Part shown: piece after piece, positions 1 through 8,375 of the stretch | Layout of the letters: each line of letters begins with the position of its first letter | Position numbering within the stretch: position 1 is the stretch's first letter | NCBI RefSeq assembly: GCF_000832015.1 | Contig: NZ_JXCJ01000001.1 | Span: forward strand, 312,065-376,064 | DNA: 64,000 nucleotides | Origin: Gilvimarinus agarilyticus | GTDB lineage: Bacteria; Pseudomonadota; Gammaproteobacteria; Pseudomonadales; Cellvibrionaceae | Direction of reading: 5' to 3' | Notes under the pieces: model-generated | Seen by the model: the letters and a program-made list of their open reading frames with translations, nothing else | Databases searched by the model: none | Told to the model about the DNA's origin: nothing | Position numbers and translations under genes: made by a program

Positions 1-1334
1 CCATCAAGCTGGCCATTGAAGCGGCCCAGGCCGAAGATCAAAAGCCAACCCTGATTTGCTGCAAAACCACCATCGGTTTTGGCTCGCCTAACAAATCTGG
101 CTCGCACGACTGTCACGGCGCCCCGCTGGGTGACGATGAAGTGGCCGCGACCCGCAAGTTCCTCAACTGGGAGCCGGGTGCGTTTGAAATCCCCGCCGAT
201 GTTTACGCCGGTTGGGACGCCAAAGAAAAAGGCGCAAGCGCCGAGAAAAGCTGGAACGAGAAGTTCGAGGCCTATAAAGCCGCCTACCCAGAAGACGCCG
301 CCGAGTACGAGCGCCGCGTTATCAAAGGTGAGCTGCCTGCCGACTTTGCGGCAAACGCCGATGCTTTTATCCAGGAGTGTCACAAAAACCCGCAAAAACT
401 GGCCTCGCGTAAAGCCTCGCAAAACACCATTGCCGCCTACAACAAACTGCTGCCAGAAATGGTCGGCGGCTCGGCGGATTTGGCCGGCTCTAACCTCACC
501 ATGTGGGAAGGCTCCAAGCCCGTTAGCGGCGTTAACGCCGATGGCAACTACATCTATTACGGTGTACGCGAATTCGGCATGAGCACCATCATGAACGGTA
601 TGAGCGCGCACGGCGGCTTTATCAACTACGGCGCCACCTTCTTAATGTTCCAACAGTACGCCGCCAACGCGGTGCGCATGTCGGCCCTGATGAAGCTGCG
701 CAACGTATTTGTTTACACCCACGACTCTATTGGTCAGGGTGAAGACGGCCCCACGCACCAGCCGATTGAAGTACTCGGCACACTGCGCATGACACCAAAT
801 CTAAACACCTGGCGCCCCTGTGACGCCACCGAAACCGCGGTAGCCTGGAAATCGGCCATCGAAGAAACCGACCGTCCCAGCGCACTGGTGTTTTCCCGTC
901 AGGGCATCGATACCGTCGAGCGTGCCGACGATCAAGTGGCCAACATCGCCAAAGGTGGCTACATTCTTAAAGATTGCGCCGGCACCCCCGACGTGATTCT
1001 GATTGCCACCGGCTCAGAAGTACCGGTTACCGTTGAAGCGGCCGATAAACTGAGCGCCAGCGGCAAAAAAGTACGTGTGGTGTCTATGCCAAGCACCAGC
1101 CTGTTTGATCAGCAAGACGCCGAGTACCGTCAGTCGGTACTACCGTTAGAAGTCTCAGCGCGAGTAGCGGTAGAAACCGCACACGTCGACTTCTGGTGGA
1201 AGTACGTGGGCATCGACGGCCGCGTTGTGGGCATGAACAGCTTCGGTGAATCCGCTAAGGGCCCAGACCTTCTGGAGTACTTTGGCTTTACCGTTGACAA
1301 CATTGTTGCCACCGCAGAAGAACTGCTCGACTAA
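1..1334 (+). CDS. tkt: Transketolase, C-terminal part (cut by window edge)
   Basis: The open frame runs in from the left edge (codons begin at base 3) and ends with TAA at 1332-1334, so about 443 C-terminal residues of a roughly 665-residue enzyme are present. Transketolase moves two-carbon ketol units between sugar phosphates in the pentose phosphate pathway, using thiamine diphosphate in the cytoplasm. Visible landmarks are the HGAPLG segment, the [10 protein letters not shown] segment, the catalytic-glutamate motif GVREFGM, the [16 protein letters not shown] loop and the C-terminal ILIATGSEV segment. Phosphoglycerate kinase follows 118 bases downstream on the same strand. In many gammaproteobacteria an epd/gap gene lies between them; it is absent here. 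Confidence 0.97.
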   Translation, partial: IKLAIEAAQAEDQKPTLICCKTTIGFGSPNKSGSHDCHGAPLGDDEVAATRKFLNWEPGAFEIPADVYAGWDAKEKGASAEKSWNEKFEAYKAAYPEDAAEYERRVIKGELPADFAANADAFIQECHKNPQKLASRKASQNTIAAYNKLLPEMVGGSADLAGSNLTMWEGSKPVSGVNADGNYIYYGVREFGMSTIMNGMSAHGGFINYGATFLMFQQYAANAVRMSALMKLRNVFVYTHDSIGQGEDGPTHQPIEVLGTLRMTPNLNTWRPCDATETAVAWKSAIEETDRPSALVFSRQGIDTVERADDQVANIAKGGYILKDCAGTPDVILIATGSEVPVTVEAADKLSASGKKVRVVSMPSTSLFDQQDAEYRQSVLPLEVSARVAVETAHVDFWWKYVGIDGRVVGMNSFGESAKGPDLLEYFGFTVDNIVATAEELLD

Positions 1335-1346
1335 GCCTTACGGCTC

Positions 1347-1372
1347 GCCACACCGCACTCTGGCGGTGTGGC
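1347..1372 (+). terminator. GC-rich hairpin after tkt
   Basis: A perfect 10-bp stem (GCCACACCGC at 1347-1356 with GCGGTGTGGC at 1363-1372) and a 6-base loop lie 12 bases after the tkt stop. It is followed by ACTTTCCCCCC, not a clean T run, so it may be a weak terminator or only an RNA-stabilising structure. Confidence 0.4.
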
Positions 1373-1452
1373 ACTTTCCCCCCTATTGTTCTACTGACAC
1401 TCTGTGCTATTTAATTTTAGTCGCGTAAGCGCATCACTATTTGGAGCTACAC

Positions 1453-2628
1453 ATGAACGTAAAATTGATGAGCGATCAGGATCTGGCTGGCAAACGCGTC
1501 CTGATTCGTCAAGACCTTAACGTCCCCCTGGAAGACGGCAACATCACCAGCACGGTGCGTATTTTAGCCTCGATTCCCACCATCAAAGCGGCACTGGATG
1601 CCGGCGCGAAAGTGATGCTGATGTCGCACCTGGGCCGCCCGGAAGAAGGCAGCTATGACGAGTCTGCCTCACTGGCACCAGTAGCCGCCGAGCTTGGCAA
1701 GCAGTTAGGCCGCGACGTACCCCTGATTAAAGATTGGGTCGATGGCGTCGACCTGGGCAGTGCCGACGTAGTACTGCTGGAAAACGTCCGCTTCAACGCC
1801 GGCGAAAAAGCCAACGATGAATCTCTGGCGAAAAAAATGGCCGCGCTATGTGACGTGTTTGTCATGGACGCTTTTGGCACGGCCCACCGCGCCCAAGCCT
1901 CGACCCACGGTGTTGCCAAATACGCGCCCATCGCCTGCGCCGGCCCGTTGCTCGCCAGCGAGCTGGACGCTTTGGGCAAAGCGCTGGATAACCCAGCTCG
2001 CCCGCTGGTCGCCATCGTCGGCGGCTCTAAAGTATCAAGCAAATTAAGCGTGCTGGATGCGCTGTCTAAAATTGCCGACACCCTCGTAGTTGGCGGCGGC
2101 ATCTCTAACACGTTTGTTGCCTCGGCCGGCAACGAAGTGGGCAACTCTTTGTACGAGGAAGACTTGATCCCCGAAGCCAAGCGCCTGCGCGAAACCACCG
2201 ACGTGATTTTTGCCACCGACGTGCGCACCACCAAAGACGGCTTTAGCGACTGGAGCCACGACAGCAAAACCGAAGTCAAAGACGCCAGCGAAATCCAGGC
2301 CGACGAAGAGATCATCGATTACGGTCCGGAGACGGCGGCACGGGTTGCCGAGATTATCAAAAACGCCAAAACCGTTTTGTGGAATGGCCCCTGCGGCGTA
2401 TTTGAATACGACGCCTTTGCCAAAGGCACCGAAGTGATCTCACGCGCCATTGCCGAGAGCGAAGCCTTCTCGGTCGCCGGCGGTGGCGATACGCTGGCCG
2501 CGATCGACAAGTGGAACCTGGCCGACAAAATCAGCTACGTCTCTACCGGCGGCGGCGCGTTTTTAGAATTCGTCGAAGGCAAAAAACTGCCGGCGGTTGA
2601 AATTTTAGAAGAGCGTGCTAAAGGTTAA
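1453..2628 (+). CDS. pgk: Phosphoglycerate kinase
   Basis: Full-length PGK of 391 residues, the usual bacterial size. It makes ATP from 1,3-bisphosphoglycerate in lower glycolysis and runs backwards in gluconeogenesis; it is cytoplasmic. The N-terminal RQDLNVPL and SHLGRP segments, the VGGSKVSSK segment, the [10 protein letters not shown] motif and the C-terminal STGGGAFLE nucleotide loop are all present. The ATG at 1453 is preferred over the in-frame TTG at 1441 because GGAG at 1443-1446 sits 6 bases before the ATG. An extended -10-like TGC-TATTTA at 1405-1413 could serve as its own promoter. It ends at a strong terminator and no fba gene follows. Confidence 0.97.
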   Translation: MNVKLMSDQDLAGKRVLIRQDLNVPLEDGNITSTVRILASIPTIKAALDAGAKVMLMSHLGRPEEGSYDESASLAPVAAELGKQLGRDVPLIKDWVDGVDLGSADVVLLENVRFNAGEKANDESLAKKMAALCDVFVMDAFGTAHRAQASTHGVAKYAPIACAGPLLASELDALGKALDNPARPLVAIVGGSKVSSKLSVLDALSKIADTLVVGGGISNTFVASAGNEVGNSLYEEDLIPEAKRLRETTDVIFATDVRTTKDGFSDWSHDSKTEVKDASEIQADEEIIDYGPETAARVAEIIKNAKTVLWNGPCGVFEYDAFAKGTEVISRAIAESEAFSVAGGGDTLAAIDKWNLADKISYVSTGGGAFLEFVEGKKLPAVEILEERAKG

Positions 2629-2650
2629 GCGTTCACCAGCCCGCATAAAA

Positions 2651-2676
2651 AGGCGAGCCCAATGGCTCGCCTTTTT
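2651..2676 (+). terminator. Intrinsic terminator of pgk
   Basis: A 9-bp perfect stem (AGGCGAGCC with GGCTCGCCT), a 4-base loop CAAT and a run of five T form a textbook Rho-independent terminator 22 bases after pgk. An A run lies on the other flank, so it could work in both directions. Confidence 0.9.
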
Positions 2677-2860
2677 ATTGCCCGCGCACCATGCGCGTTG
2701 CAACATTAAGCGGCCATATGCGCGCGTTCACAACTTTGCAGCTTATTTGAGCGTAATATATCCCCATTGAGAGATATGAAGAGTCCGATAGCGACTAGCC
2801 GGCGTGAATGACTGGTACGGCCTCACGCTCACTACACCGCAAAACACAAGGACGACAGGT

Positions 2861-4153
2861 ATGAGCAACGCCACTCCAGCGTTAAACGAAACCGTATTCA
2901 AGCTTAAATCGTTAAATGCCCACCTTAACGAGCTAGAAACTTTACTCGGCAAAGAACATTTGCTGTCTGTCCCTACCCACCTCGAAATAGACTTTTTGAG
3001 TGAGTGTAACTTACGCTGCCAAATGTGCCATCAAGCCAAATATGTCATGCCACACGGTAAACTCACAGAGCTCCAGCTCAACAAACTCATTGATCGGCTA
3101 CCCTATATAGAAACTGCCATGATTGCCGGACTTGGCGAACCACTACTCTATAAGAAGATAGGAGATTTTTTGCCATTCTTAAGAAGGTACGCGGTACAGT
3201 CTCATTTGTTCACCAACGGCATGCTAATCGATAAACACCTAGACACCCTAAAAAACCTTAACAAGATAAGCATTAGTTTTGACGGAGACAACAAAGACAC
3301 ATTTGAATTTCTACGCAGCCGGGCAGATTTCGATAAGATAGTTAAGAATATGGCGGCCCTTCGGTCGACCTCAAGCGACCTATGCCTGGCAACCAGTACC
3401 GTCATCTCCAGCAAAAATATCAATGAGATTGTTGGGATCGTAAAAATTGCGATAGAGGTAGGCCTTAACGAAGTCCATTTAAGCCCAGTGGATCACACCC
3501 CGTCGTTAGAATTAAAGAAGACGGACATTGCCAACTTTACAGCGCAAATAGAACAAGCGCAGCAACTTGCTCAAAGCGCTAATTTAACAATATTCAATAA
3601 TATTAAAACAGAAGATTTTCGCGAAGACAGAAATTCAGAGATATCAAAAGAAGACAAACAAAACGTTAGCGAACTGTTTCCTGACTCTCCGCCCACACCA
3701 CAAAATCCCCAAGAGAAGGACGAGGATCTGGACGCTATCAAAATACTAAGTTCAAACGGCGTCTTCGTACACGAGTTACCTGCTGCCGAGGAGCGCATTG
3801 AGCTAGAGCATCGTTACCGCAAGCTCAAAACCCGTTATAACGAGCTGTTTAAAGTCGCATTAAGCGAACCGAATCGCCTAAAAATACCCGACTGTTCAGC
3901 TCCCTGGAAATACACCTTTGCACGCAGCAACGGACAAGCCAGGCTTTGTCCGTACGCGGATATTGATGTGGGAAAAGTAGAAGATGTCCTGGGAGCTGAC
4001 TATAACTCACCACTATTAGAAAAAATAAGGCGCTCGTTGGCTGACAAGCGTCCTCTTTTAGCCGTCTGTCAAAACTGTACCGACGACCACCGCAAGTTTC
4101 GCGGCAAAGAGACAAAATCTTACTTAAATAGCTTAATTGCGAGTATCAAATAG
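2861..4153 (+). CDS. Radical SAM protein with C-terminal SPASM-like cysteines
   Basis: A 430-residue protein. The radical SAM cluster motif is C49-x3-C53-x2-C56, followed by a GEP motif at 92-94 and the SFDGDN strand near 140, all expected of the SAM-binding barrel. A second set of cysteines (C345, C363, C403, C406) looks like a SPASM/twitch auxiliary iron-sulfur domain. Between them, residues 250-330 form a charged, proline-containing insert with a likely coiled coil. The family modifies peptides, sugars or cofactors; the substrate here is unknown and no precursor peptide or partner enzyme is adjacent. ATG at 2861 is chosen because AAGGA lies just upstream; a GTG at 2804 in the same frame is less likely. 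The gene is visibly AT-richer than its neighbours (22 of 60 G/C at 3241-3300 against 36 of 60 at 1201-1260), suggesting transfer. Confidence 0.88.
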   Translation: MSNATPALNETVFKLKSLNAHLNELETLLGKEHLLSVPTHLEIDFLSECNLRCQMCHQAKYVMPHGKLTELQLNKLIDRLPYIETAMIAGLGEPLLYKKIGDFLPFLRRYAVQSHLFTNGMLIDKHLDTLKNLNKISISFDGDNKDTFEFLRSRADFDKIVKNMAALRSTSSDLCLATSTVISSKNINEIVGIVKIAIEVGLNEVHLSPVDHTPSLELKKTDIANFTAQIEQAQQLAQSANLTIFNNIKTEDFREDRNSEISKEDKQNVSELFPDSPPTPQNPQEKDEDLDAIKILSSNGVFVHELPAAEERIELEHRYRKLKTRYNELFKVALSEPNRLKIPDCSAPWKYTFARSNGQARLCPYADIDVGKVEDVLGADYNSPLLEKIRRSLADKRPLLAVCQNCTDDHRKFRGKETKSYLNSLIASIK

Positions 4154-4453
4154 CGACCAAAGGACACATCTAACAGAATGTTTTGCGGTAGGTGGGCTCT
4201 ACTACCTATATAACTCACCTGCGACCGTGGCCCGACAACGCTATCACACTAATTTATTTTGTAAAAATAAGACTAGACAACCCGGAATAATCGCTATACA
4301 GTGCTCACCAGCTAGAGATCGACCTTGCGTTTAGTTCTACATTTCGACGTTTTATTCGTAACACCTCGTCCTGCAGTTTTAAATATCAGTCTACCTTTTA
4401 TGCTATTCAAGCCTCTTATGGGCACTTTTATATCTAAATTTCAGGATGTTGTT
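4154..4453. other. Gene-free AT-rich stretch; probable promoter and long leader of the cold-shock gene
   Basis: No convincing gene was seen in these 300 bases. A -10-like TATACA at 4295-4300, with a poor TAGACA 15 bases before it, would give a transcript start near 4307 and a leader of about 147 bases before csp. Long leaders of this size are known to act as temperature-sensing RNA in cspA-type genes. No clear cold-box sequence was recognised, so the promoter is only a suggestion. Confidence 0.35.
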
Positions 4454-4663
4454 ATGTCTACTACTCAAGGAACCGTTAAGTGGTTCAACGAAGCAAAAGG
4501 TTTTGGTTTTATCGAGCAGAGCTCGGGCGGCCCAGATGTATTTGCTCACTTTAGCGCCATTTCTGGCTCGGGCTTTAAAACTCTGGCCGAAGGCCAGCGC
4601 GTTGAGTTCACCGTAACTCAAGGCCAAAAAGGTCCTCAAGCTGAGAACATTGTTGCGGTATAA
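4454..4663 (+). CDS. Cold-shock domain protein (CspA family)
   Basis: A 69-residue single cold-shock domain, the standard size. It binds single-stranded RNA and DNA and melts RNA structure, typically in the cold. The RNP1-like segment KGFGFIEQ and RNP2-like DVFAHFS are both present, with the opening [14 protein letters not shown] block typical of the family. ATG at 4454 follows AGGA at 4443-4446. A longer frame starts at 4325 but the extra N-terminus is not cold-shock-like and is rejected. A strong terminator follows, so it is monocistronic. Which csp paralogue this is cannot be told from sequence alone. Confidence 0.96.
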   Translation: MSTTQGTVKWFNEAKGFGFIEQSSGGPDVFAHFSAISGSGFKTLAEGQRVEFTVTQGQKGPQAENIVAV

Positions 4664-4684
4664 GTAACTCTGTCGCGCTAGAGC

Positions 4685-4715
4685 AAAAAAGCAAACCGCG
4701 AGGTTTGCTTTTTTT
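4685..4715. terminator. Bidirectional terminator between csp and the CNNM gene
   Basis: GCAAACC at 4691-4697 pairs with GGTTTGC at 4702-4708 across a GCGA loop. Six A precede and seven T follow, extending the stem and giving U tracts in both directions. It sits between two convergent genes and can end both transcripts. Confidence 0.9.
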
Positions 4716-4746
4716 ATGCCTGTCGTTTGGGTAATACCCCAAGAGC

Positions 4747-5817
4747 TTAATCATCCAGGCTTGGGTCGGTTTCGATATCGGCGTCGCTTTTGCGTGCCTG
4801 CCGACGCCAGTGCCTTCTGGCCAACTCCTGCATGTCGCGCGTTTTATCATTCTCGTCGACGATCTCGCGCCCCAACAGTGCCTCCAACACATCCTCCAGG
4901 GTGATAATCCCCTGCACATCACCAAACTCGGTGACCACCAGCACCATATGGGTCTTTTTGCGTAAAAACTCCTCCAGCGCCTGAGTCAATTGCATACCCC
5001 CTAACAGCGCCGGCAGCTCGCGGCGATACTGTGTAAGCGGGGTATCCGTTTCATTGCGCGCTTGCGCCAAGAGTAAGTCACTAAGCAACACCAAACCGGT
5101 TATGTTATCGGCCGTTTCGGCGTAAATAGGAATACGCGAAAAAGGGATACTATTGTGACGGGTCAGCACATCGCCCACGCTGTCCGCTTCGTTCTCACTG
5201 AACAGCACCGTGCGCGGTGTCATGACTTCGCGAATGCTGGTTTGACGCAGCGCTAACAGATTTTTAACCACCATGCTTTCACTTTCATCCAGGTGTCCTT
5301 CGGCGCTACTAATGTCTGCGGCAATCGCCAGCTCCTGTCGGTTAAGCCCGCTACCGGAGCGCTCGCCCCGGGTGATCAAGCGAGTTAACTTTTCTGACAA
5401 TACAATAAAGGGATAGAGCAACTTGATAAGATAATGCAAGCCAAAAGCGGTAACGGGAGCGAGCGAGCGCCAGTAGTATGCCCCCAGTGTTTTGGGAATA
5501 ATTTCCGATAGTACTAAAATCAGCAGCGTTAACACCGCCGAAAAGGCACCCAGATAGGCACTGCCGAACACAATCGTGGCCTGAGCACCAGCCCCGGCAG
5601 CACCAATGGTGTGAGCAATTGTGTTAAGCGTCAGAATAGCGGCTAGCGGGCGCTCTACGTCTTCGCTTAATTTGCTCAGTAACTGCCCCGAGCGGCGTCC
5701 CTCTTGGGCCATTAAAGCCGTGTACGAAGGCGTAACACTTAACAAGACAGCCTCGGCGACTGAGCATAAGAATGACACGCCCAGCGCCAGGGCGATGTAT
5801 AACAGCAGCAGCGTCAT
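4747..5817 (-). CDS. CNNM/CorC-like membrane protein with CBS pair
   Basis: A 356-residue inner-membrane protein. Residues about 1-180 form the CNNM (DUF21) membrane domain with several hydrophobic segments and the SEIIPKTLG motif. Residues about 200-330 form a CBS pair containing RVPI-like SRIPIYAE and the FGDVQGIITLEDVLEALLG segment. Family members are linked to magnesium or other divalent cation export; substrate here is not known. It is shorter than TlyC/CorC proteins of about 420 residues and lacks the C-terminal CorC_HlyC domain. It stands alone, convergent with csp and divergent from the PEBP gene. Confidence 0.9.
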   Translation of the reverse strand: MTLLLLYIALALGVSFLCSVAEAVLLSVTPSYTALMAQEGRRSGQLLSKLSEDVERPLAAILTLNTIAHTIGAAGAGAQATIVFGSAYLGAFSAVLTLLILVLSEIIPKTLGAYYWRSLAPVTAFGLHYLIKLLYPFIVLSEKLTRLITRGERSGSGLNRQELAIAADISSAEGHLDESESMVVKNLLALRQTSIREVMTPRTVLFSENEADSVGDVLTRHNSIPFSRIPIYAETADNITGLVLLSDLLLAQARNETDTPLTQYRRELPALLGGMQLTQALEEFLRKKTHMVLVVTEFGDVQGIITLEDVLEALLGREIVDENDKTRDMQELARRHWRRQARKSDADIETDPSLDD

Positions 5818-5992
5818 GCCGGAGCCTCGGTGAGTTATAGAGGAGCTTAGCCTAGCAGCCGCCGTGCGCAGTGAAAAGCGCGAGGGCTATTGAGATCGTG
5901 TTTTATGAGCAGGATAATAACCCAGACAACTTCAGGGCCTGGCGGGAAGCTTGCGCAAAGCCCCACACTCGCGATAACACATAGAGGTGATT

Positions 5993-6547
5993 ATGCAAAC
6001 ACGACAACTACTAACGGGCGCGACGGCGCTGTTATTGAGCGCCACTGCACTGGCCGACTCGTTTACTTTGAGTAGCCCTACTATCAGCGATGGCGACACC
6101 TTGAGCACAGCTCAGGTCTTTAATGGCTTTGGCTGCAGCGGCGAGAATACCTCTCCGGCACTACAGTGGAGCGGCGCACCCGAGGGCACCAAAAGCTTCG
6201 CGCTCACGGTATACGACCCGGATGCACCTACAGGCTCAGGCTGGTGGCACTGGCAGGTGATTAATATTCCCGCCGAAGTTGACTCGCTGGCCGCCAATGC
6301 CGGGAGCGCCGATGGCGAGATGCTGCCCGAAGGGGCACGCCAGGGGCCATCGGATTACGGCGTAAAAGCGTTTGGCGGTGCCTGCCCGCCCGAGGGGGAC
6401 GAACCCCACCGCTACCAGTTTACCCTCTACGCGCTGGGCACCGAGACTTTGCAAGTGCCAGACAACGCCAGCGCCGCCTTGATTGGCTTTATGATTAACG
6501 CTAACACGTTAGGCGAGGCAAGCTTTACCGCGAAGTATGGAAGGTAA
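5993..6547 (+). CDS. Periplasmic PEBP / YbhB-YbcL family protein
   Basis: A 184-residue protein with a clear signal peptide (cleavage likely after ALA at residue 21). The rest matches the phosphatidylethanolamine-binding / Raf-kinase-inhibitor-like fold: the SPALQWSGAPEGTKSF block, the YDPDAPTGSGWWHW ligand-pocket block and the CPPEGDEPHRYQFTLYAL block. The bacterial role is poorly known. ATG at 5993 follows GAGG at 5984-5987; a GTG two codons earlier overlaps that ribosome site and is less likely. It is convergent with the GH26 gene. Confidence 0.92.
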   Translation: MQTRQLLTGATALLLSATALADSFTLSSPTISDGDTLSTAQVFNGFGCSGENTSPALQWSGAPEGTKSFALTVYDPDAPTGSGWWHWQVINIPAEVDSLAANAGSADGEMLPEGARQGPSDYGVKAFGGACPPEGDEPHRYQFTLYALGTETLQVPDNASAALIGFMINANTLGEASFTAKYGR

Positions 6548-6551
6548 ATTT

Positions 6552-6611
6552 CGGGGAACGGGGAACGGCCTGCGGGGGTGTTTATCGTTCCCCGTAGACC
6601 GTCCCCCGTCA
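6552..6611. repeat. Inverted and direct repeat between convergent genes
   Basis: GGGGAACG occurs twice (6553-6560 and 6560-6567) and its complement CGTTCCCC lies at 6586-6593, followed by a second C-rich copy near 6600-6608. It can fold into a long imperfect hairpin between the PEBP and GH26 stop codons. It may serve as a terminator or be a dispersed repeat unit. Confidence 0.5.
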
Positions 6612-6620
6612 GCCGGCTAA

Positions 6621-8093
6621 TCAAAACTCCGGCAGCTCATCCAGCGTCACTACCTGTTCATGCCCATACACATGTCGCTTGTGGGCGTCGGTATTGTAAT
6701 ACTCGCCCGTCCAAAAGTTGCTGGAGTGATCGTCGGTAGTGTCGAGGGCGCCGTCGTTCCAGACCATAAACCACAGCCACCACGCACCGTCCGCCTGCAT
6801 TTGATCCGGGTCGGGGATGTTGCTGTTCTCGCTCAGAGCCACCATCTTTGCTTGCTGCGGATAGGCTTTGGTTACCGTGTAATAACCTATTTGCGATTCG
6901 GTATTGCGTTCACCGTCGTAAATATCGGTGCTGACAATATCCACCACGTCATCGCCGGGGTACCAAATGGCATTTTGCCCATTCCACACCCAAATTAAAT
7001 TGTTTAGGCCGTGGTGGCGAGTGAGGCGATCGTACAAATAGCGCCACAATAGCGTTTGCGCATAGGCCGCCGGCACACCATCGGTACGCTCGCGCCCCCA
7101 CCAAAACCAACCCCCGGCGGCTTCGTGCAGTGGCCGCCACAGGACCGGGACTCCGGCGTTAGCTAACGTTTGTAATTCGCCGGCGATTAAATCTACGTCT
7201 CGCGCTATCGCTTCAAAAGCGTCACTCTGGGTATCCAGCTCACCGTTTTTAACCGGTATTTCAAAGCGGGTGTTTTTGCTAGCGTCACTCTGGCCAACGT
7301 AAAAGCTATTTGTCTCACCGGAAGGATCCCGCCAATGCCAGGCAAAAGTGACAATACCGCCATTATTCCAGTGCTCGATAGCCTCTTGAGTCTGCGACAA
7401 ACCCGAAACATTGTCCTGAGCGCCATAATTCATAAAGTCGTAACCCATAATCGCCGGGGCTTTACCGGTAACGTCAATAACCCGCTGGCGCATATCGATG
7501 CGGTCGTCCCAGGTTAAATCCATCTGGCCTGAGAGCATTTTGTTACCCCACATACTGTTTAAATAGGTAAACACGGCCTGAGCTTTGGCACTTGCGTCGG
7601 CGGTAACCAATCTTGGTGATAGTTCGGTTTGTTGCCGGCTGGTATTGCCGGGGCAAAAGTCACGCGCGATACAATAACTACCCTCTGTGTCACCCCAGTC
7701 ACTCAGCTCAGAGGCGCAATAGGTGATCTCCTCTTTACCGACTTTACAGTGATTAAAGCTACCCACACCCGGATCCGCAGAAGACTGATACACAATGCAG
7801 CTACGGCCATTTTCCCAGCCCCAGCCGCTGGCAGCGTCATCGTAGCGACAATAAGGTGAGCCATCGCTGGCGGCATTCGGTATCACCCCCGGGACAACCG
7901 TCGCAGAGCTAACCGATGAAGCACTGCTGGCCGTCTCACTCGCCTGGTCGCTGGAGCTTGTCGCCAGGCTGCTGGATGACGCCTGCCGGGACGCTGCACT
8001 GGAGGCGGCCGTCCCTCCACTGCTGCCGCAGGCTGTGATAAAACTACCGGATAAAAAGACGAGTAAAACCGAAAAGCGGATTATCATGGGCAT
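6621..8093 (-). CDS. GH26 endo-beta-1,4-mannanase lipoprotein with CBM10-like modules
   Basis: A 490-residue secreted enzyme. Residues 1-22 are a lipoprotein signal with lipobox ITAC and Cys22, so it should be anchored in the outer membrane. Residues 23-65 are a serine/alanine linker. Residues 80-150 are Cys/Trp-rich with GWGWENGRSC and a second SDWGDTEGSYCI unit, resembling one or two CBM10 modules. Residues about 158-485 are a GH26 catalytic barrel: acid/base E324 in WRPLHEAAGGWFWWG and nucleophile E422 in ALSENSNIPD. It should cut beta-mannan. ATG at 8093 is preferred over a longer frame to 8216 because it places the signal at the N-terminus. A LacI-type operator overlaps its promoter. Confidence 0.93.
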   Translation of the reverse strand: MPMIIRFSVLLVFLSGSFITACGSSGGTAASSAASRQASSSSLATSSSDQASETASSASSVSSATVVPGVIPNAASDGSPYCRYDDAASGWGWENGRSCIVYQSSADPGVGSFNHCKVGKEEITYCASELSDWGDTEGSYCIARDFCPGNTSRQQTELSPRLVTADASAKAQAVFTYLNSMWGNKMLSGQMDLTWDDRIDMRQRVIDVTGKAPAIMGYDFMNYGAQDNVSGLSQTQEAIEHWNNGGIVTFAWHWRDPSGETNSFYVGQSDASKNTRFEIPVKNGELDTQSDAFEAIARDVDLIAGELQTLANAGVPVLWRPLHEAAGGWFWWGRERTDGVPAAYAQTLLWRYLYDRLTRHHGLNNLIWVWNGQNAIWYPGDDVVDIVSTDIYDGERNTESQIGYYTVTKAYPQQAKMVALSENSNIPDPDQMQADGAWWLWFMVWNDGALDTTDDHSSNFWTGEYYNTDAHKRHVYGHEQVVTLDELPEF

Positions 8094-8188
8094 GAGATCT
8101 CTTAGCGCAACCCAAGGTGTAGCTCCTACACCGATTTGGCTGCATTCATTATTGTTGGGCGCTCGATAACGGAGCAAAAGCCACACCG

Positions 8189-8216
8189 ATTGTAACCGAT
8201 TACATTTGTATTTCAA
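8189..8216 (-). promoter_or_regulatory. Sigma-70-type promoter of the GH26 mannanase gene
   Basis: On the minus strand TTGAAA (8216-8211) is followed after 16 bases by TACAAT (8194-8189), five of six matches to the -10 consensus. Transcription would start near 8182, giving a leader of about 90 bases before the ATG at 8093. Confidence 0.6.
8191..8204. promoter_or_regulatory. LacI-family-type operator over the GH26 promoter
   Basis: TGTAACCGATTACA is a 14-bp near-perfect palindrome with a central CG, the form typical of LacI-family operators. It lies between the -35 and -10 elements and overlaps the -10, so binding should block transcription. No LacI-family gene is in the window, so the regulator would act from elsewhere. 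Confidence 0.6.
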
Positions 8217-8375
8217 GCCCTACACTGGCTAGCCGGTCAGGCTCTCCCTCCTAACCCACTCCCTTTATGACACCCTTGCCCGGCGGCAAAATTACCCTCT
8301 CGATGGTCGCAATTTAACGCGTAAGCCGCTACATTACACATACGCTGCTTGGCTTGTTTTAACGTGAGACGCTGC

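Noticed and set aside
1653-2315. 220-codon minus-strand frame inside pgk
   Set aside because: Shadow of pgk with serine-rich, non-protein-like sequence.
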